Source: Streptomyces amritsarensis
Lineage (GTDB): Bacteria; Actinomycetota; Actinomycetes; Streptomycetales; Streptomycetaceae
NCBI RefSeq assembly: GCF_001953875.1
Contig: NZ_MQUR01000004.1
Span: 1-64,000, forward strand
Reading direction: 5' to 3'
Length of the DNA: 64,000 bases
This document shows, in pieces, positions 28,933 through 39,580 of the stretch. Within the stretch, counting starts at the first letter, position 1; each line of letters starts with the position of its first letter. The notes under the pieces were generated by a model, which saw only the letters and a list, made by a program, of their open reading frames with translations, searched no databases and was not told the DNA's origin. The translations under genes and the position numbers were made by a program.

Positions 28933-31869
28933 ATGCCGCTGCTGGAACCGAAGCCGGGGGCCCTGCGCCCGCGCGGCACCGGCGGCCCCTCCCCCGACCG
29001 GGTGCCCCCGCACCGGGCGGCGGGCACGCCGGAGCCCCTGCGCACCGAGCTGACCGATCTGCTGGGCGCCGAGAAGGTGCTGTGGAAGGTCTCCGACCTG
29101 GTCCGCTACGCCTCCGACGCCTCCCCCTACCGCTTCGTGCCGCAGGTCGTGGTGATCGCCGAGGACATCGACGACGTCTCCGCGGTCCTGTCGTACGCCC
29201 GCGGCCGGCAGCGGGAGGTCGTCTTCCGCGCCGCCGGAACCTCCCTCAACGGCCAGGCCCAGGGCGAGGACATCCTGGTCGACGTACGCCGCCACTGGGC
29301 CGGCATCGAAGTGCTGGAGGAGGGCCGCCGGGCCCGCATCCGGCCCGGCACCACCGTGCTGCGGGCCAATGCCGCGCTGGCCCGGCACGGCCGGATCCTC
29401 GGCCCCGACCCGGCCAGCGCCATCGCCTGCACCGTCGGCGGGGTCGTCGCCAACAACGCGTCGGGGATGACGGCGGGCACCACGAGGAACTCCTACCGCA
29501 CGCTGTCCTCGCTCACCTTCGTACTGCCCGGCGGCACCGTCGTGGACACGGCCGATCCGCCGGCCGACGAGGAACTGGCGCGCGCCGAGCCGGCCCTGTG
29601 CCGGGGGCTGATGGCGATCAAGCGGGAGATCGAGGCCGATCCCGCCCTGACCGCCCGGATCCGCGCCAAGTACGAGATCAAGAACACCACCGGCTACCGG
29701 CTCGACGCCTACCTGGACGGCACCACCCCCGTCGAGATCCTGCGCGGGCTGATGGTCGGCTCGGAAGGCACCCTCGGCTTCATCTCCGAGGTCGTCTTCG
29801 ACACCCTGCCGCTGGACCGCGAGCTGTGGACCGCCCTGCTCTTCTTCCCCTCACTGCCCGCCGCGGCCGCGGCCGTTCCCCGCTTCAACGAGGCGGGCGC
29901 ACTCGCCGTCGAGCTGATGGACGCCAACACCCTGCGGGCCTCGGTCAGCGTCGAGGGGGTGCCCGCCGACTGGGCCGGGCTGCCGGGGACGACCACGGCC
30001 CTGCTCGTGGAGTTCCGGGCCGCGGACGCGGCCGGCCGTGAGGAGTGCGCGCGCCGTGCGCAGGCGGCCCTCGAAGGGCTCGACCTGGTCGCCCCGGTGC
30101 CCTCGATCACCAACCGCTTCACCGGCGACCCGGGGACCATCAGCGGCTACTGGAAGGCCCGCAAGGCCTTCGTCACCGCCGTCGGCGGCGCCCGGGCCCG
30201 CGGCACCACCCTGATCACCGAGGACTTCGCGGTGCCGCCGTCCCGGCTGGCCGAGGCGTGCGCGGCCCTCCTCGAACTGCAGGCGGCACACGGCTTCGAC
30301 GCGGCGGTCGCCGGCCACGCCGCGCACGGCAACCTGCACTTCCTGCTCGCCTTCGACGCCGCCGACCCCGCGGACGTCGCGCGGTACGGGGCCTTCATGG
30401 AGGCCTTCTGCCGGCTCACCGTGGAGCGCTTCGACGGCTCCCTGAAGGCCGAGCACTCGACCGGCCGCAACATGGCCCCCTTCCTGGAACTGGAATGGGG
30501 CGCCGAGGCCGCCGCCCTGATGTGGCGCACGAAACGGCTCGTCGACCCGGACGGGGTGCTCGCCCCGCGGATCCTCCTCGACCGCGACCCGAAGGCCCAC
30601 CTGCGCGGTCTGAAGACGATTCCGCAGGTGGAGACGGTGGCGGATCCGTGCATCGAGTGCGGGTTCTGCGAACCGACCTGCCCGAGCGGGGACCTGACGA
30701 CCACTCCGCGCCAGCGCATCGTGCTGCGCCGGGAGATGGTCCGCCAGCAGCCGGGCTCGCCCCTGCTGGACGGACTGCTCGGCGCCTACGGCTACGACGC
30801 GGTGGACACCTGCGCGGGCGACTCCACCTGCCGGCTCGCCTGCCCGGTCGGGATCGACACCGGGGCTCTGATGCGGGACTTCCGCCACCGCCGCCACGGC
30901 GCGCGCGAGGAGGCCGCCGCCGCGCTGGCCGCCCGGCACTTCGCCGCCGTCGAGGCCGCCGCCCGGGCGGCCGTCGCCACCGCCGCCCGGATCCCCGACC
31001 GGGTCGCGGACCGGCTGCTGGAGGCGGTCACCGGGGCCGCACGCAAGGGCCTACGACCCGACCTGGTGCCGCGGTGGCTGCCGCAGCTGCCGGGCGCCGC
31101 CGCCCGGCAGCTGCCCGTGACACGGCGTTCGGGCGCCGCGGCCGTCTACTACCCGGCCTGCGTCAACCGGATCTTCGCAGGCCCCGGCGGACGGCCCGGC
31201 CCGTCGCTGCCGCAGGCCCTGGTGGCCGTGTCGCGGCGGGCCGGCAGGCCGGTCTGGATCCCCCGCGACGTGACCGGCACCTGCTGCGCGACGATCTGGC
31301 ACTCCAAGGGCTACGAGGCGGGCAACCGGGTGATGGCCAACCGGATCGTCGAGGCGGCCTGGGGCTGGACGGCCGGCGGGCGGCTGCCGCTGGTCGTCGA
31401 CGCCTCCTCCTGCACGCTGGGCATCGCCCGCGAGGTGGTCCCGTACCTGACGCCGGACAACCGGTCGCTGCACGAGGCGTTGCGGATCGTCGACTCGGTC
31501 GTGTGGGCCGCGGAGGAACTGCTGCCGCGCCTGGAGGTCCGGCGCACCGTGGGATCGGCCGTCCTCCACCCCACCTGCTCGATGCGGCACCTGGGCGACG
31601 AGACCCACTTGCGGGCGGTCGCCGAGGCCTGCGCCGACGAGGTGGTGGTGCCGGACGACGCGGGCTGCTGCGCCTTCGCGGGCGACCGGGGAATGCTGCA
31701 CCCGGAGCTGACGGACGCGGCGACGGCCCGGGAGGCCGCGCAGGTGACCGCGCGCTCCTTCGACGCGCACCTGTCGGCGAGCCGGATGTGCGAGGTGGGC
31801 ATGGACCGGGCCACCGGCCGGAGTTACCACTCGGCCCTCGTCGAACTGGAGCTCGCCACCCGTCCGTGA
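28933..31869 (+). CDS. Fused FAD-binding and iron-sulfur dehydrogenase (GlcD/GlcF- or D-lactate dehydrogenase-like)
   Basis: A 978-residue single-chain enzyme. The N-terminal part (about 35-265) is a PCMH-type FAD-binding domain (GTSLNGQAQGEDILVD). It is followed by an FAD-oxidase C-terminal domain (about 270-540) with GHAAHGNLHF. A 4Fe-4S part has CIECGFCEPTCPSG near 574 and CAGDSTCRLACP near 633. Two CCG-type cysteine domains end the protein (CSMRHLGDE, GCCAFAG). These enzymes oxidise D-2-hydroxy acids such as D-lactate or glycolate and pass electrons to the respiratory chain. The substrate is not fixed. It starts 40 bp after the MarR gene. Confidence 0.9.
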   Translation: MPLLEPKPGALRPRGTGGPSPDRVPPHRAAGTPEPLRTELTDLLGAEKVLWKVSDLVRYASDASPYRFVPQVVVIAEDIDDVSAVLSYARGRQREVVFRAAGTSLNGQAQGEDILVDVRRHWAGIEVLEEGRRARIRPGTTVLRANAALARHGRILGPDPASAIACTVGGVVANNASGMTAGTTRNSYRTLSSLTFVLPGGTVVDTADPPADEELARAEPALCRGLMAIKREIEADPALTARIRAKYEIKNTTGYRLDAYLDGTTPVEILRGLMVGSEGTLGFISEVVFDTLPLDRELWTALLFFPSLPAAAAAVPRFNEAGALAVELMDANTLRASVSVEGVPADWAGLPGTTTALLVEFRAADAAGREECARRAQAALEGLDLVAPVPSITNRFTGDPGTISGYWKARKAFVTAVGGARARGTTLITEDFAVPPSRLAEACAALLELQAAHGFDAAVAGHAAHGNLHFLLAFDAADPADVARYGAFMEAFCRLTVERFDGSLKAEHSTGRNMAPFLELEWGAEAAALMWRTKRLVDPDGVLAPRILLDRDPKAHLRGLKTIPQVETVADPCIECGFCEPTCPSGDLTTTPRQRIVLRREMVRQQPGSPLLDGLLGAYGYDAVDTCAGDSTCRLACPVGIDTGALMRDFRHRRHGAREEAAAALAARHFAAVEAAARAAVATAARIPDRVADRLLEAVTGAARKGLRPDLVPRWLPQLPGAAARQLPVTRRSGAAAVYYPACVNRIFAGPGGRPGPSLPQALVAVSRRAGRPVWIPRDVTGTCCATIWHSKGYEAGNRVMANRIVEAAWGWTAGGRLPLVVDASSCTLGIAREVVPYLTPDNRSLHEALRIVDSVVWAAEELLPRLEVRRTVGSAVLHPTCSMRHLGDETHLRAVAEACADEVVVPDDAGCCAFAGDRGMLHPELTDAATAREAAQVTARSFDAHLSASRMCEVGMDRATGRSYHSALVELELATRP

Positions 31870-32028
31870 GCGCCGGTGCGCACCACCCCCGTGACCAGGG
31901 ACCCTGCCGTGCCCGCGGGCGAAAACCTCTCTCCCGCAGCCGGGCGAGACGGAAAAACCAATTGCCCGGCGGCGGTGCGGAAGACGAACCTTGCACGGTT
32001 TGGACCACTCGACCAGTCATGGGGCGTC

Positions 32029-33957
32029 ATGCAGATCAGCGATCTTCCGTATCCGGATCCGGGAGTACCAGACGCTCGATCCGGCCCCCGTTTCCTGCTG
32101 TGGCTGGGGCGCGGCCAGCTCGGCGGCCAGCTCAAGAGCCTGGCCTGGGGAATGCTGCACTTCGGCGGTGTCGCCGGGCTGCCGTACGCCGTGGGCCTGG
32201 GCGTCGACGCGGTCGTCGACCGCGACGCGGACCGGCTGCTGCTCGTCGGCGCACTGCTCGTCGTGGTCGGCGTCGCCATCTCCGTCGGCGACGCCATGCT
32301 CCACCGCACCGCCGTCACCAACTGGATCACCGCCGCCGCCCGGGTGCAGCAGCTCCTCGCCCGCAAGACCGCCGAGCTGGGCTCCGCCCTGACCCGCCGG
32401 GTCGCCGCGGGCGAGGTGGTCGCGGTGTCCACCGGCGACGTGGAGAAGATCGGATGGTTCGTCGAGGCGGTCTCCCGCTTCCTCGCCGCAGTCTTCTCCG
32501 TGGTCCTGGTCTGTGTGGGCCTGATGTTCTACGCACCCGAGCTGGGCGTGGTCGTGGCCGCCGGCGTGCCGGTGGTCGCCCTCGCCGCGCTGCCGCTGCT
32601 GCCGCGGGCCACCCGGCGCGCCGACATCCAGCGGGAGAAGGCGGGCAGGGCGACCGAGCTGGCCTCGGACACCGTCGCGGGCCTGCGCGTGCTGCGCGGC
32701 ATCGGCGGCGAGGAACTGTTCCTCGGCCGGTACCGCGAGGCTTCGCAGGAGGTCCGCAAGGCCGCCGTGCGCAGTGCCCGGATGTGGGCGCTGATCTCCG
32801 CGATCCAGGTGGTGCTGCCGGGCCTGCTGCTGATCACGGTCGTCTGGTACGGCGCCTCGCTGGCCCTGGACGGACGTATCGCGGTGGGTGAACTCGTCGC
32901 GGCGTTCAGCGCGGTGGCGACGCTCCTCTACCCGCTGCGGCACTTCGAGGAGATCGCCCAGGCCTACTCCTTCTCGCGTCCCTCCGCCCAGCGGGCGGCC
33001 CGGGTGCTGTCGCTGACCCGGACGGACGCGGCGGAGCGCCCCGCGCAGGCCGGGCCGGTGGGGGAACCGTCCGCCGGCGGGGACCTGTACGACCCGCGGA
33101 CCGGGCTGCTGGCACCCGCCGGCCGGTTCACCGCAGTGGTCTGCGGGGACCCGGACCTGGCGGGCCGGCTGGCGGAACGCCTCGGCGGCCATGCCGTGGA
33201 GGAACCCGACGGGGACCGGGACGGCGGCGCGGACCGGGACGGCTCGGACCGGAGCGGCGGCGCGGCCCTGGGCGGCGCAGCGGACCTGGGCGGCGGTCGG
33301 GGCGCGACGGACGGTCCGTCGGTACTCCTCGGCGGGGTCGCGCTCGACGACCTCGACCTGGACACCGCCCGCAGGCTGGTCCTCGTACAGGACAAGGACC
33401 CCGTCCTGCTGTCGGGGACGCTGCGCGAGCTGTTCGGCGTACCGGCCTCCGGGGCCGTCGACCCGGGCGCCGCTCTGGCCGCCGCCCAGTGCGCGGACGT
33501 ACTGGACGCGCTGCTGCAGGCGGCGCCGGACGGGGTCGACGACCCGATGGACGCCCGGATCACCGAGCGCGGCCGGTCGCTGTCGGGCGGCCAGCGCCAG
33601 CGTCTGGCGCTGGCCCGGTCCCTGGTCACCGACCCGGAGGTGCTCGTGCTCGACGAGCCGACCTCCGCGGTCGACTCGCACACCGAGGCGCGGATCGCGG
33701 ACGGGATCGCGGCCCTGCGCGCCGGGCGGACCACGGTCGTCCTGGCGTCCTCGCCGCTGCTGCTGGACCGCGCGGACCGGGTCGTGCTCGTCGACGACGG
33801 CACGGTCGCGGCCGTCGGGACCCACCGCGAGCTGCTGCACCGCGAGCCGCTCTACCGGGCGGTCGTCACCCGCGAGACGGACGAGGAGCAGCGGCTCGCC
33901 GGGCTCGGCCTGACAGAGCTGGAAGAAGCACTCACAGAGATCGAGGAATCCGCATGA
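32029..33957 (+). CDS. ABC exporter subunit with degenerate Walker A (partner A)
   Basis: A 642-residue half-transporter with a six-helix membrane domain (about 35-310) and an ATPase domain (about 355-620). The nucleotide site is broken: where Walker A belongs (about 370-381) the sequence is [12 protein letters not shown] with no GKS/T, and the H-loop His is replaced in VVLASSP (570-575). The LSGGQ signature (518-522) and Walker B with Glu (LVLDE, 539-543) are intact. A 40-residue Gly/Asp-rich insert (about 390-430) follows the missing P-loop. The stop overlaps the next gene start (ATGA), so the two proteins are made together. Its LSGGQ should complete the one working site in the heterodimer. 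Confidence 0.9.
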   Translation: MQISDLPYPDPGVPDARSGPRFLLWLGRGQLGGQLKSLAWGMLHFGGVAGLPYAVGLGVDAVVDRDADRLLLVGALLVVVGVAISVGDAMLHRTAVTNWITAAARVQQLLARKTAELGSALTRRVAAGEVVAVSTGDVEKIGWFVEAVSRFLAAVFSVVLVCVGLMFYAPELGVVVAAGVPVVALAALPLLPRATRRADIQREKAGRATELASDTVAGLRVLRGIGGEELFLGRYREASQEVRKAAVRSARMWALISAIQVVLPGLLLITVVWYGASLALDGRIAVGELVAAFSAVATLLYPLRHFEEIAQAYSFSRPSAQRAARVLSLTRTDAAERPAQAGPVGEPSAGGDLYDPRTGLLAPAGRFTAVVCGDPDLAGRLAERLGGHAVEEPDGDRDGGADRDGSDRSGGAALGGAADLGGGRGATDGPSVLLGGVALDDLDLDTARRLVLVQDKDPVLLSGTLRELFGVPASGAVDPGAALAAAQCADVLDALLQAAPDGVDDPMDARITERGRSLSGGQRQRLALARSLVTDPEVLVLDEPTSAVDSHTEARIADGIAALRAGRTTVVLASSPLLLDRADRVVLVDDGTVAAVGTHRELLHREPLYRAVVTRETDEEQRLAGLGLTELEEALTEIEESA

Positions 33958-35735
33958 TCGGCGTGGCACCGCCGGAATACGATCCGGCGGCCCCCGAAAC
34001 GGCCGCGACCCTGCCCGTGGGCACGCCGGCGACCGTCCGAGGCTATGTGCGCGACCTGTTCCGGCGCCACCGGCGGGCCTTCCTGGTACTGGTGGGCGTC
34101 AACGCGGTCGCCGTGATCGCCTCCATGGTCGGCCCGTACCTGCTGGGCCGGGTCGTGGACGACCTCGCGGCGGGAGCGCGCGAGCTGCAACTGGAGCGGA
34201 TGGCCCTGCTGTTCGCGCTAGCGCTCGCCGTGCAGGCCTGCTTCGTCCGGCTGGTACGGCTGCGCGGGGCGATGCTGGGCGAGGAGATGCTCGCCGACCT
34301 GCGCGAGGACTTCCTGGTGCGGTCGGTGGGGCTGCCGCCGGGCGTGCTGGAACGGGCCGGTACCGGAGACCTGCTGTCGCGGATCACCACCGACATCGAC
34401 CGGCTGGCCAACGCGATGCGCGAGGCCGTGCCCCAGCTGGCCATCGGCGTGGTGTGGGCGGGGCTGCTGTTCGGCGCCCTCGCGGTGACCGCGCCGCCGC
34501 TGGCACTGGCCGCGCTGGTCGCGCTGCCGGTCCTGGTGATCGGCTGCCGCTGGTACTTCCGGCGGGCGCCTTCGGCGTACCGGTCGGAGGCGGCGGGCTA
34601 CGCCGCGGTCGCGGCCGTGCTCACCGAGACGGTGGACGCCGGCCGCACGGTCGAGGCGCACCGGCTGGGGCCCGAGCGGATCGCCCGGTCGGAGCGGCGG
34701 ATCAAGGAGTGGACGGCGTGGGAGCGGTACACGCTGTTCCTGCGGACCGTCCTCTTCCCCGTCGTCAACGTCACCTTCGTGACGATCCTCGGCTCGGTGC
34801 TGCTGATCGGCGGCTACTGCGTCCTGCGGGGCTGGATGTCGGTGGGTCAGCTGACCACGGGGGCGCTGCTGGCGCAGATGCTGGTCGATCCGATCGGCCT
34901 GATCCTGCGCTGGTACGACGAGCTGCAGATCGCCCAGGTGTCGCTGGGCCGCCTGGTGGGGGTGCGGGAGATCGAACCGGAGGCGGGGGACGCGAAGGTG
35001 GTCCCCGACGGCAGGGACGTGCGGGCCGAGGAGGTCCGCTTCGGCTACAAGGAGGGCGTGGACGTCCTGCACGAGGTGTCGATGTCGGTGCCGCCGGGCA
35101 CCAGGATGGCGCTCGTCGGCCCCTCGGGCGCGGGCAAATCCACCCTGGGGCGGCTCCTCGCGGGCATCTACGGACCCCGCACCGGCCGGGTCACCCTCGG
35201 CGGGGCCCGGCTGTCGCGGATGCCGGCGGAACGGGTGCGCGAGCACGTGGCCCTGGTCAACCAGGAGCACCACGTGTTCGTGGGCTCGCTGCGCGACAAC
35301 CTCCGGCTCGCGCGGACGGGTGCCGAGGACGCCGAGCTGTGGGCGGCGCTGGGCGCCGTGGACGCGGACGGCTGGGCCCGGGGGCTGGCGGACGGACTGG
35401 ACACCGAGGTCGGCTCGGGCGGCACGGCGCTCACCCCGGCGCAGGCGCAGCAGGTGGCACTGGCCCGGCTGGTGCTCGCGGATCCGCACACGCTGGTTCT
35501 GGACGAGGCCACCTCGCTGCTGGACCCGCGGGCCGCGCGGCACCTGGAACGCTCGCTGGCCCGGGTGCTGGACGGCCGCACGGTCATCGCCATCGCCCAC
35601 CGGCTCCACACGGCCCACGACGCGGATGTCATCGCCGTGGTGGAGGGCGGCCGGATCAGCGAACTCGGCTCGCACGACGAGCTGGTCGCGGCGGACGGGG
35701 CGTACGCGGCGCTGTGGCGGTCCTGGCACGGCTGA
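33954..35735 (+). CDS. ABC exporter subunit with degenerate signature (partner B)
   Basis: A 593-residue half-transporter with six membrane helices (about 40-325) and an ATPase domain (about 355-590). Walker A (GPSGAGKST, 389-397), Walker B (LVLDE, 514-518) and the H-loop His (H549) are intact. The signature LSGGQ is replaced by LTPAQ (493-497). It therefore complements partner A: its Walker motifs plus partner A's LSGGQ give one canonical ATP site, and the second site is dead on both sides. The ATG at 33954 overlaps the upstream stop by four bases. The substrate is unknown. Confidence 0.92.
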   Translation: MIGVAPPEYDPAAPETAATLPVGTPATVRGYVRDLFRRHRRAFLVLVGVNAVAVIASMVGPYLLGRVVDDLAAGARELQLERMALLFALALAVQACFVRLVRLRGAMLGEEMLADLREDFLVRSVGLPPGVLERAGTGDLLSRITTDIDRLANAMREAVPQLAIGVVWAGLLFGALAVTAPPLALAALVALPVLVIGCRWYFRRAPSAYRSEAAGYAAVAAVLTETVDAGRTVEAHRLGPERIARSERRIKEWTAWERYTLFLRTVLFPVVNVTFVTILGSVLLIGGYCVLRGWMSVGQLTTGALLAQMLVDPIGLILRWYDELQIAQVSLGRLVGVREIEPEAGDAKVVPDGRDVRAEEVRFGYKEGVDVLHEVSMSVPPGTRMALVGPSGAGKSTLGRLLAGIYGPRTGRVTLGGARLSRMPAERVREHVALVNQEHHVFVGSLRDNLRLARTGAEDAELWAALGAVDADGWARGLADGLDTEVGSGGTALTPAQAQQVALARLVLADPHTLVLDEATSLLDPRAARHLERSLARVLDGRTVIAIAHRLHTAHDADVIAVVEGGRISELGSHDELVAADGAYAALWRSWHG

Positions 35736-36071
35736 GCCGCGCCGGAGGCCCCGTCAGCGGTCCGGGGAAGTCGTACGGCCTCGATCACCGGATCGTGGAG
35801 CAGTGCTGCGACCAGGTGCTCGGGGCCGCCGGCCCCCCGGCCCCGCCGGCCCACGGACCGTGGCCGGTACACCGGATCCGTCAGCGGGCGCGGGCCTCGG
35901 ACACCTCTGGCTGGTGCTGTGGCCGGAAAGGTTTGCCGGGGCGCGGCGTCCGGTGCGGTGCATCGCAAGGCGGAGGGCCGCGGCTCGTACTGGACGTACT
36001 TGCGCGGTCCGACAACGCGGCGAGGTGCCGTGCCGGGCGTCGCGACCCGGTGAACCTTGTCGGTCACAGCA
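35736..36071. other. 336-bp intergenic stretch with no recognised gene
   Basis: This space lies between the converging ABC exporter and membrane hydrolase genes. It contains several short GC-rich inverted stretches, for example around 35824-35860, but no reading frame with a family match, start signal or convincing terminator. It looks like ordinary intergenic DNA. Confidence 0.5.
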
Positions 36072-36863
36072 CTAGACGAGGCCGAGGGCAGAGGCGCCTC
36101 CGAAGCCGCCCAGCAGGATGAAGACCGGCATGAGGACCTTCAGCTCCACCCAGCTGCCGGCACGGAAGCGCAGGGCCTTCGGCGGGCCGATCGGGTACCA
36201 GCGCTTCCCGGCGATCGGCAGGGGCCACAGGACCGGGCAGCCGGAGACGGTCAGCGCGTCGCCGATGTCGTGGACCAGGGCGCCGAGCACGATGGGCAGG
36301 CCGAGCCAGAGGTACTCCTGCCCGGGGTCGGTGAACAGCCAGTTCGCCCCGTTTCCGGGCTGGTCGAGGACGCCGGCCATGATCCACGCGCTGGTCGCGC
36401 CGAGCAGCCAGACCAGGACGTCGCTGGACATCCGGGCGGCCCGCCACAGGAGGCCCTCGACCGCGAGCACCAGGTGCACGAAGAGCAGCGCGAGCACGCC
36501 CCAGCGGTCGGCGGTCACGGCGAGCGCGGAGGCTCCGCCGCCGATCAGCACGGCCCAGAGCCAGGTGTGCGTCAGGGTTCGGTGGCCGCCGGAGCGGCGG
36601 GCGTCCTTCGTGGAGCGGGTGGCCTTGTAGACGGCGTAGGAGAGCTTGTCGACGACCTCGCACAGGCCCTTGGACAGCGGGCCGAAGGCGCGGGAGATCG
36701 TCGCCGACTTGTGGTCGAGGTCCGGGGCGAGGGCGGCGCCGGCGCAGATCAGCGCGCCGACGACGAGGACCGGCCAGGGCATGGGGTGGCCGGCGGCGGC
36801 TGTGGCCGCGCCCACCCCCAGCCAGGCCGCCGCCCCGGACAGTGAGTGCGCCGGACCCATCAT
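36072..36863 (-). CDS. Membrane-bound metal-dependent hydrolase (YdjM/DUF457 family)
   Basis: A 263-residue membrane protein with about six hydrophobic segments. The family His/Asp motifs are visible: HSLSG near the N-terminus, APDLDHK near 50, HRTLTHT near 95 and HDIGDALT near 195. The family is thought to bind metal at the membrane; its substrate is unknown. The start is one of two consecutive ATG codons (36863 or 36860). It is divergent from the helicase gene. Confidence 0.85.
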   Translation of the reverse strand: MMGPAHSLSGAAAWLGVGAATAAAGHPMPWPVLVVGALICAGAALAPDLDHKSATISRAFGPLSKGLCEVVDKLSYAVYKATRSTKDARRSGGHRTLTHTWLWAVLIGGGASALAVTADRWGVLALLFVHLVLAVEGLLWRAARMSSDVLVWLLGATSAWIMAGVLDQPGNGANWLFTDPGQEYLWLGLPIVLGALVHDIGDALTVSGCPVLWPLPIAGKRWYPIGPPKALRFRAGSWVELKVLMPVFILLGGFGGASALGLV

Positions 36864-37005
36864 GGTCGTTCCCCGCCCCGCTGGTGTGTGTCGGGCCCTG
36901 TTGACCGGTTCGTTCGGGCCGCATCGACGGCACAGCGTACAGTCGGTGATCTTCGTTCCGTCCTCCGGTTCCCTGATCCGGGGGGAAGCCAGGCAAGATG
37001 GGGGC

Positions 37006-39528
37006 GTGACCCTCATTGATCAGCTCCCGCCGACCGCCGACCCCGACGCCCTCTTCGAGGCTTTCTCCTCGTGGGCCGAGGAGCAGGGCATCACCCTGTA
37101 CCCGGCTCAGGAGGAGGCGCTGATCGAGGTCGTCTCCGGGGCGAACGTGATCCTGTCCACCCCGACGGGCTCCGGCAAGAGCCTGGTCGCGGCGGGTGCG
37201 CACTTCACCGCGCTGGCCCAGGACAAGGTGACCTTCTACACCGCCCCGATCAAGGCGCTGGTGTCGGAGAAGTTCTTCGATCTGTGCAAGCTCTTCGGCA
37301 CCGAGAACGTCGGCATGCTGACCGGCGACGCGTCGGTGAACGCGGACGCGCCGGTGATCTGCTGCACCGCCGAGGTGCTGGCCTCCATCGCCCTGCGTGA
37401 CGGCAGGCACGCCGACATCGGCCAGGTCGTGATGGACGAGTTCCACTTCTATGCGGAGCCGGACCGCGGCTGGGCCTGGCAGATCCCGCTGCTGGAGCTT
37501 CCGCAGGCGCAGTTCGTCCTGATGTCGGCCACCCTCGGCGACGTGAAGCGGTTCGAGGACGACCTGACCCGGCGGACCGGCCGGCCCACGTCGGTGGTCC
37601 GCTCCGCGACCCGCCCCGTCCCGCTGTCGTACGAGTACGTCACCACGCCGATCACCGACACGATCACGGAGCTGCTGGAGACCCGGCAGGCGCCCGTATA
37701 CATCGTGCACTTCACGCAGGCCCAGGCGGTCGAGCGGGCGCAGTCGCTCATGAGCATCAACATGTGCACGCGCGAGGAGAAGGACAAGATCCAGGAGCTG
37801 ATCGGCAACTTCCGCTTCACCACCAAGTTCGGCCAGAACCTGTCGCGGTACGTACGGCACGGCATCGGCGTGCACCACGCCGGCATGCTGCCCAAGTACC
37901 GGCGCCTGGTGGAGAAGCTCGCGCAGGCCGGTCTGCTGAAGGTGATCTGCGGTACGGACACGCTCGGGGTCGGCGTCAACGTCCCGATCCGCACCGTGCT
38001 GTTCACCGCGCTCACCAAGTACGACGGCAACCGGGTCCGCACGCTGCGCGCCCGCGAGTTCCACCAGATCGCCGGACGGGCCGGACGGGCCGGCTTCGAC
38101 ACGGCGGGCTTCGTGGTGGCGCAGGCGCCCGAGCACGTCATCGAGAACGAGAAGGCGCTCGCGAAGGCGGGCGACGACCCGAAGAAGCGCCGCAAGGTCG
38201 TCCGCAAGAAGGCACCCGAAGGCTTCGTCGCCTGGTCGGACACCACCTTCGAGAAGCTCATCGCCGCCGACCCGGAGCCGCTGACCTCGCGCTTCAAGGT
38301 CACCAACATCATGCTGCTGTCGGTGATCGCCCGGCCCGGCGACGCCTTCCAGGCGATGCGCCACCTCCTGGAGGACAACCACGAGCCGCGCAAGGCCCAG
38401 CTGAGGCACATCCGGCGGGCCATCGCGATCTACCGCTCGCTGCTGGACGGCGGCGTGGTGGAGAAGCTCGACACCCCGGACGCGGAGGGCCGTACCATCC
38501 GGCTCACCGTCGACCTCCAGCAGGACTTCGCGCTCAACCAGCCGCTGTCCACCTTCGCGCTGGCCTCCTTCGACCTGCTGGACCCGGAGTCCCCCTCCTA
38601 CGCGCTGGACATGGTGTCCGTGGTGGAGTCCACCCTGGACGACCCGCGCCAGATCCTGGCCGCCCAGCAGAACAAGGAGCGCGGCATCGCGGTCGGCCAG
38701 ATGAAGGCCGACGGGATCGAGTACGAGGAGCGGATGGAGCGGCTCCAGGACGTCACCTATCCCAAGCCGCTGGAAGAGCTCCTCTCCCACGCCTACGACG
38801 TGTACGCCAAGAGCCACCCGTGGGTGCGCGACCACCCTGTCTCCCCGAAGTCGATCATCCGCGACATGTACGAACGCGCGATGACCTTCACCGAGTTCAC
38901 CTCCTTCTACGAACTGGCCCGCACCGAGGGCATCGTGCTGCGCTACCTGGCCAGCGCGTTCAAGGCGCTGGACCACACCATCCCCGACGACCTCAAGTCC
39001 GAGGACCTCGAGGACCTGATCGCCTGGCTGGGCGAGCTGGTCCGCCAGGTCGACTCCAGCCTGCTCGACGAGTGGGAGCAGCTGGCGAACCCGGAGGTGG
39101 AGACGGCGGAGCAGGCTCAGGAGAAGGCCGACCAGGTCAAGCCGGTCACCGCGAACGCGCGCGCGTTCCGCGTCCTGGTCCGCAACGCCATGTTCCGCCG
39201 CGTGGAGCTGGCCGCCCTCGACAACGTCGACGCGCTGGGCGAGCTGGACTCCGAGTCGGGCTGGGACGCCGACGCCTGGGGCGAGGCCATGGACGCGTAC
39301 TGGGACGAGTACGACGACCTGGGCACCGGCCCCGACGCCCGTGGCCCGAAGCTCCTGCAGATCGAGGAGGACCCCGGGCACGGCCTGTGGCGCGTCCGCC
39401 AGACCTTCGCCGACCCGAACGGCGACCATGGCTGGGGCATCAGCGCCGAGGTCGACCTGGCCGCGTCCGACGAGGAGGGCCGGGCGGTCGTCCGGGTCAC
39501 CTCGGTCGGTGAGCTCGGCACCCTGTGA
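37006..39528 (+). CDS. Ski2-like DEAD/DEAH-box helicase with DUF3516
   Basis: An 840-residue helicase. Motif I is TPTGSGKS (K58), motif II is DEFH (144-147), SAT is motif III near 178, and HQIAGRAGRAG is motif VI near 350. The C-terminal half (about 390-840) matches the DUF3516 region of the actinobacterial Ski2/Mtr4-like group. Such helicases unwind RNA or structured nucleic acid. The GTG start at 37006 gives the family-like N-terminus; the frame is open further upstream. It is divergent from the membrane hydrolase gene. Confidence 0.92.
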   Translation: MTLIDQLPPTADPDALFEAFSSWAEEQGITLYPAQEEALIEVVSGANVILSTPTGSGKSLVAAGAHFTALAQDKVTFYTAPIKALVSEKFFDLCKLFGTENVGMLTGDASVNADAPVICCTAEVLASIALRDGRHADIGQVVMDEFHFYAEPDRGWAWQIPLLELPQAQFVLMSATLGDVKRFEDDLTRRTGRPTSVVRSATRPVPLSYEYVTTPITDTITELLETRQAPVYIVHFTQAQAVERAQSLMSINMCTREEKDKIQELIGNFRFTTKFGQNLSRYVRHGIGVHHAGMLPKYRRLVEKLAQAGLLKVICGTDTLGVGVNVPIRTVLFTALTKYDGNRVRTLRAREFHQIAGRAGRAGFDTAGFVVAQAPEHVIENEKALAKAGDDPKKRRKVVRKKAPEGFVAWSDTTFEKLIAADPEPLTSRFKVTNIMLLSVIARPGDAFQAMRHLLEDNHEPRKAQLRHIRRAIAIYRSLLDGGVVEKLDTPDAEGRTIRLTVDLQQDFALNQPLSTFALASFDLLDPESPSYALDMVSVVESTLDDPRQILAAQQNKERGIAVGQMKADGIEYEERMERLQDVTYPKPLEELLSHAYDVYAKSHPWVRDHPVSPKSIIRDMYERAMTFTEFTSFYELARTEGIVLRYLASAFKALDHTIPDDLKSEDLEDLIAWLGELVRQVDSSLLDEWEQLANPEVETAEQAQEKADQVKPVTANARAFRVLVRNAMFRRVELAALDNVDALGELDSESGWDADAWGEAMDAYWDEYDDLGTGPDARGPKLLQIEEDPGHGLWRVRQTFADPNGDHGWGISAEVDLAASDEEGRAVVRVTSVGELGTL

Positions 39529-39580
39529 CCTGATCCGGCACGCCGCCGGACCGCCCGGACGCGACACTGGAGATCCTCTG

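Noticed and set aside
35754-35963. A 69-codon minus-strand frame in the 336-bp gap
   Set aside because: It is Arg/Pro/Gly-rich with no ribosome-binding site or motif. A short frame like this is expected by chance here.
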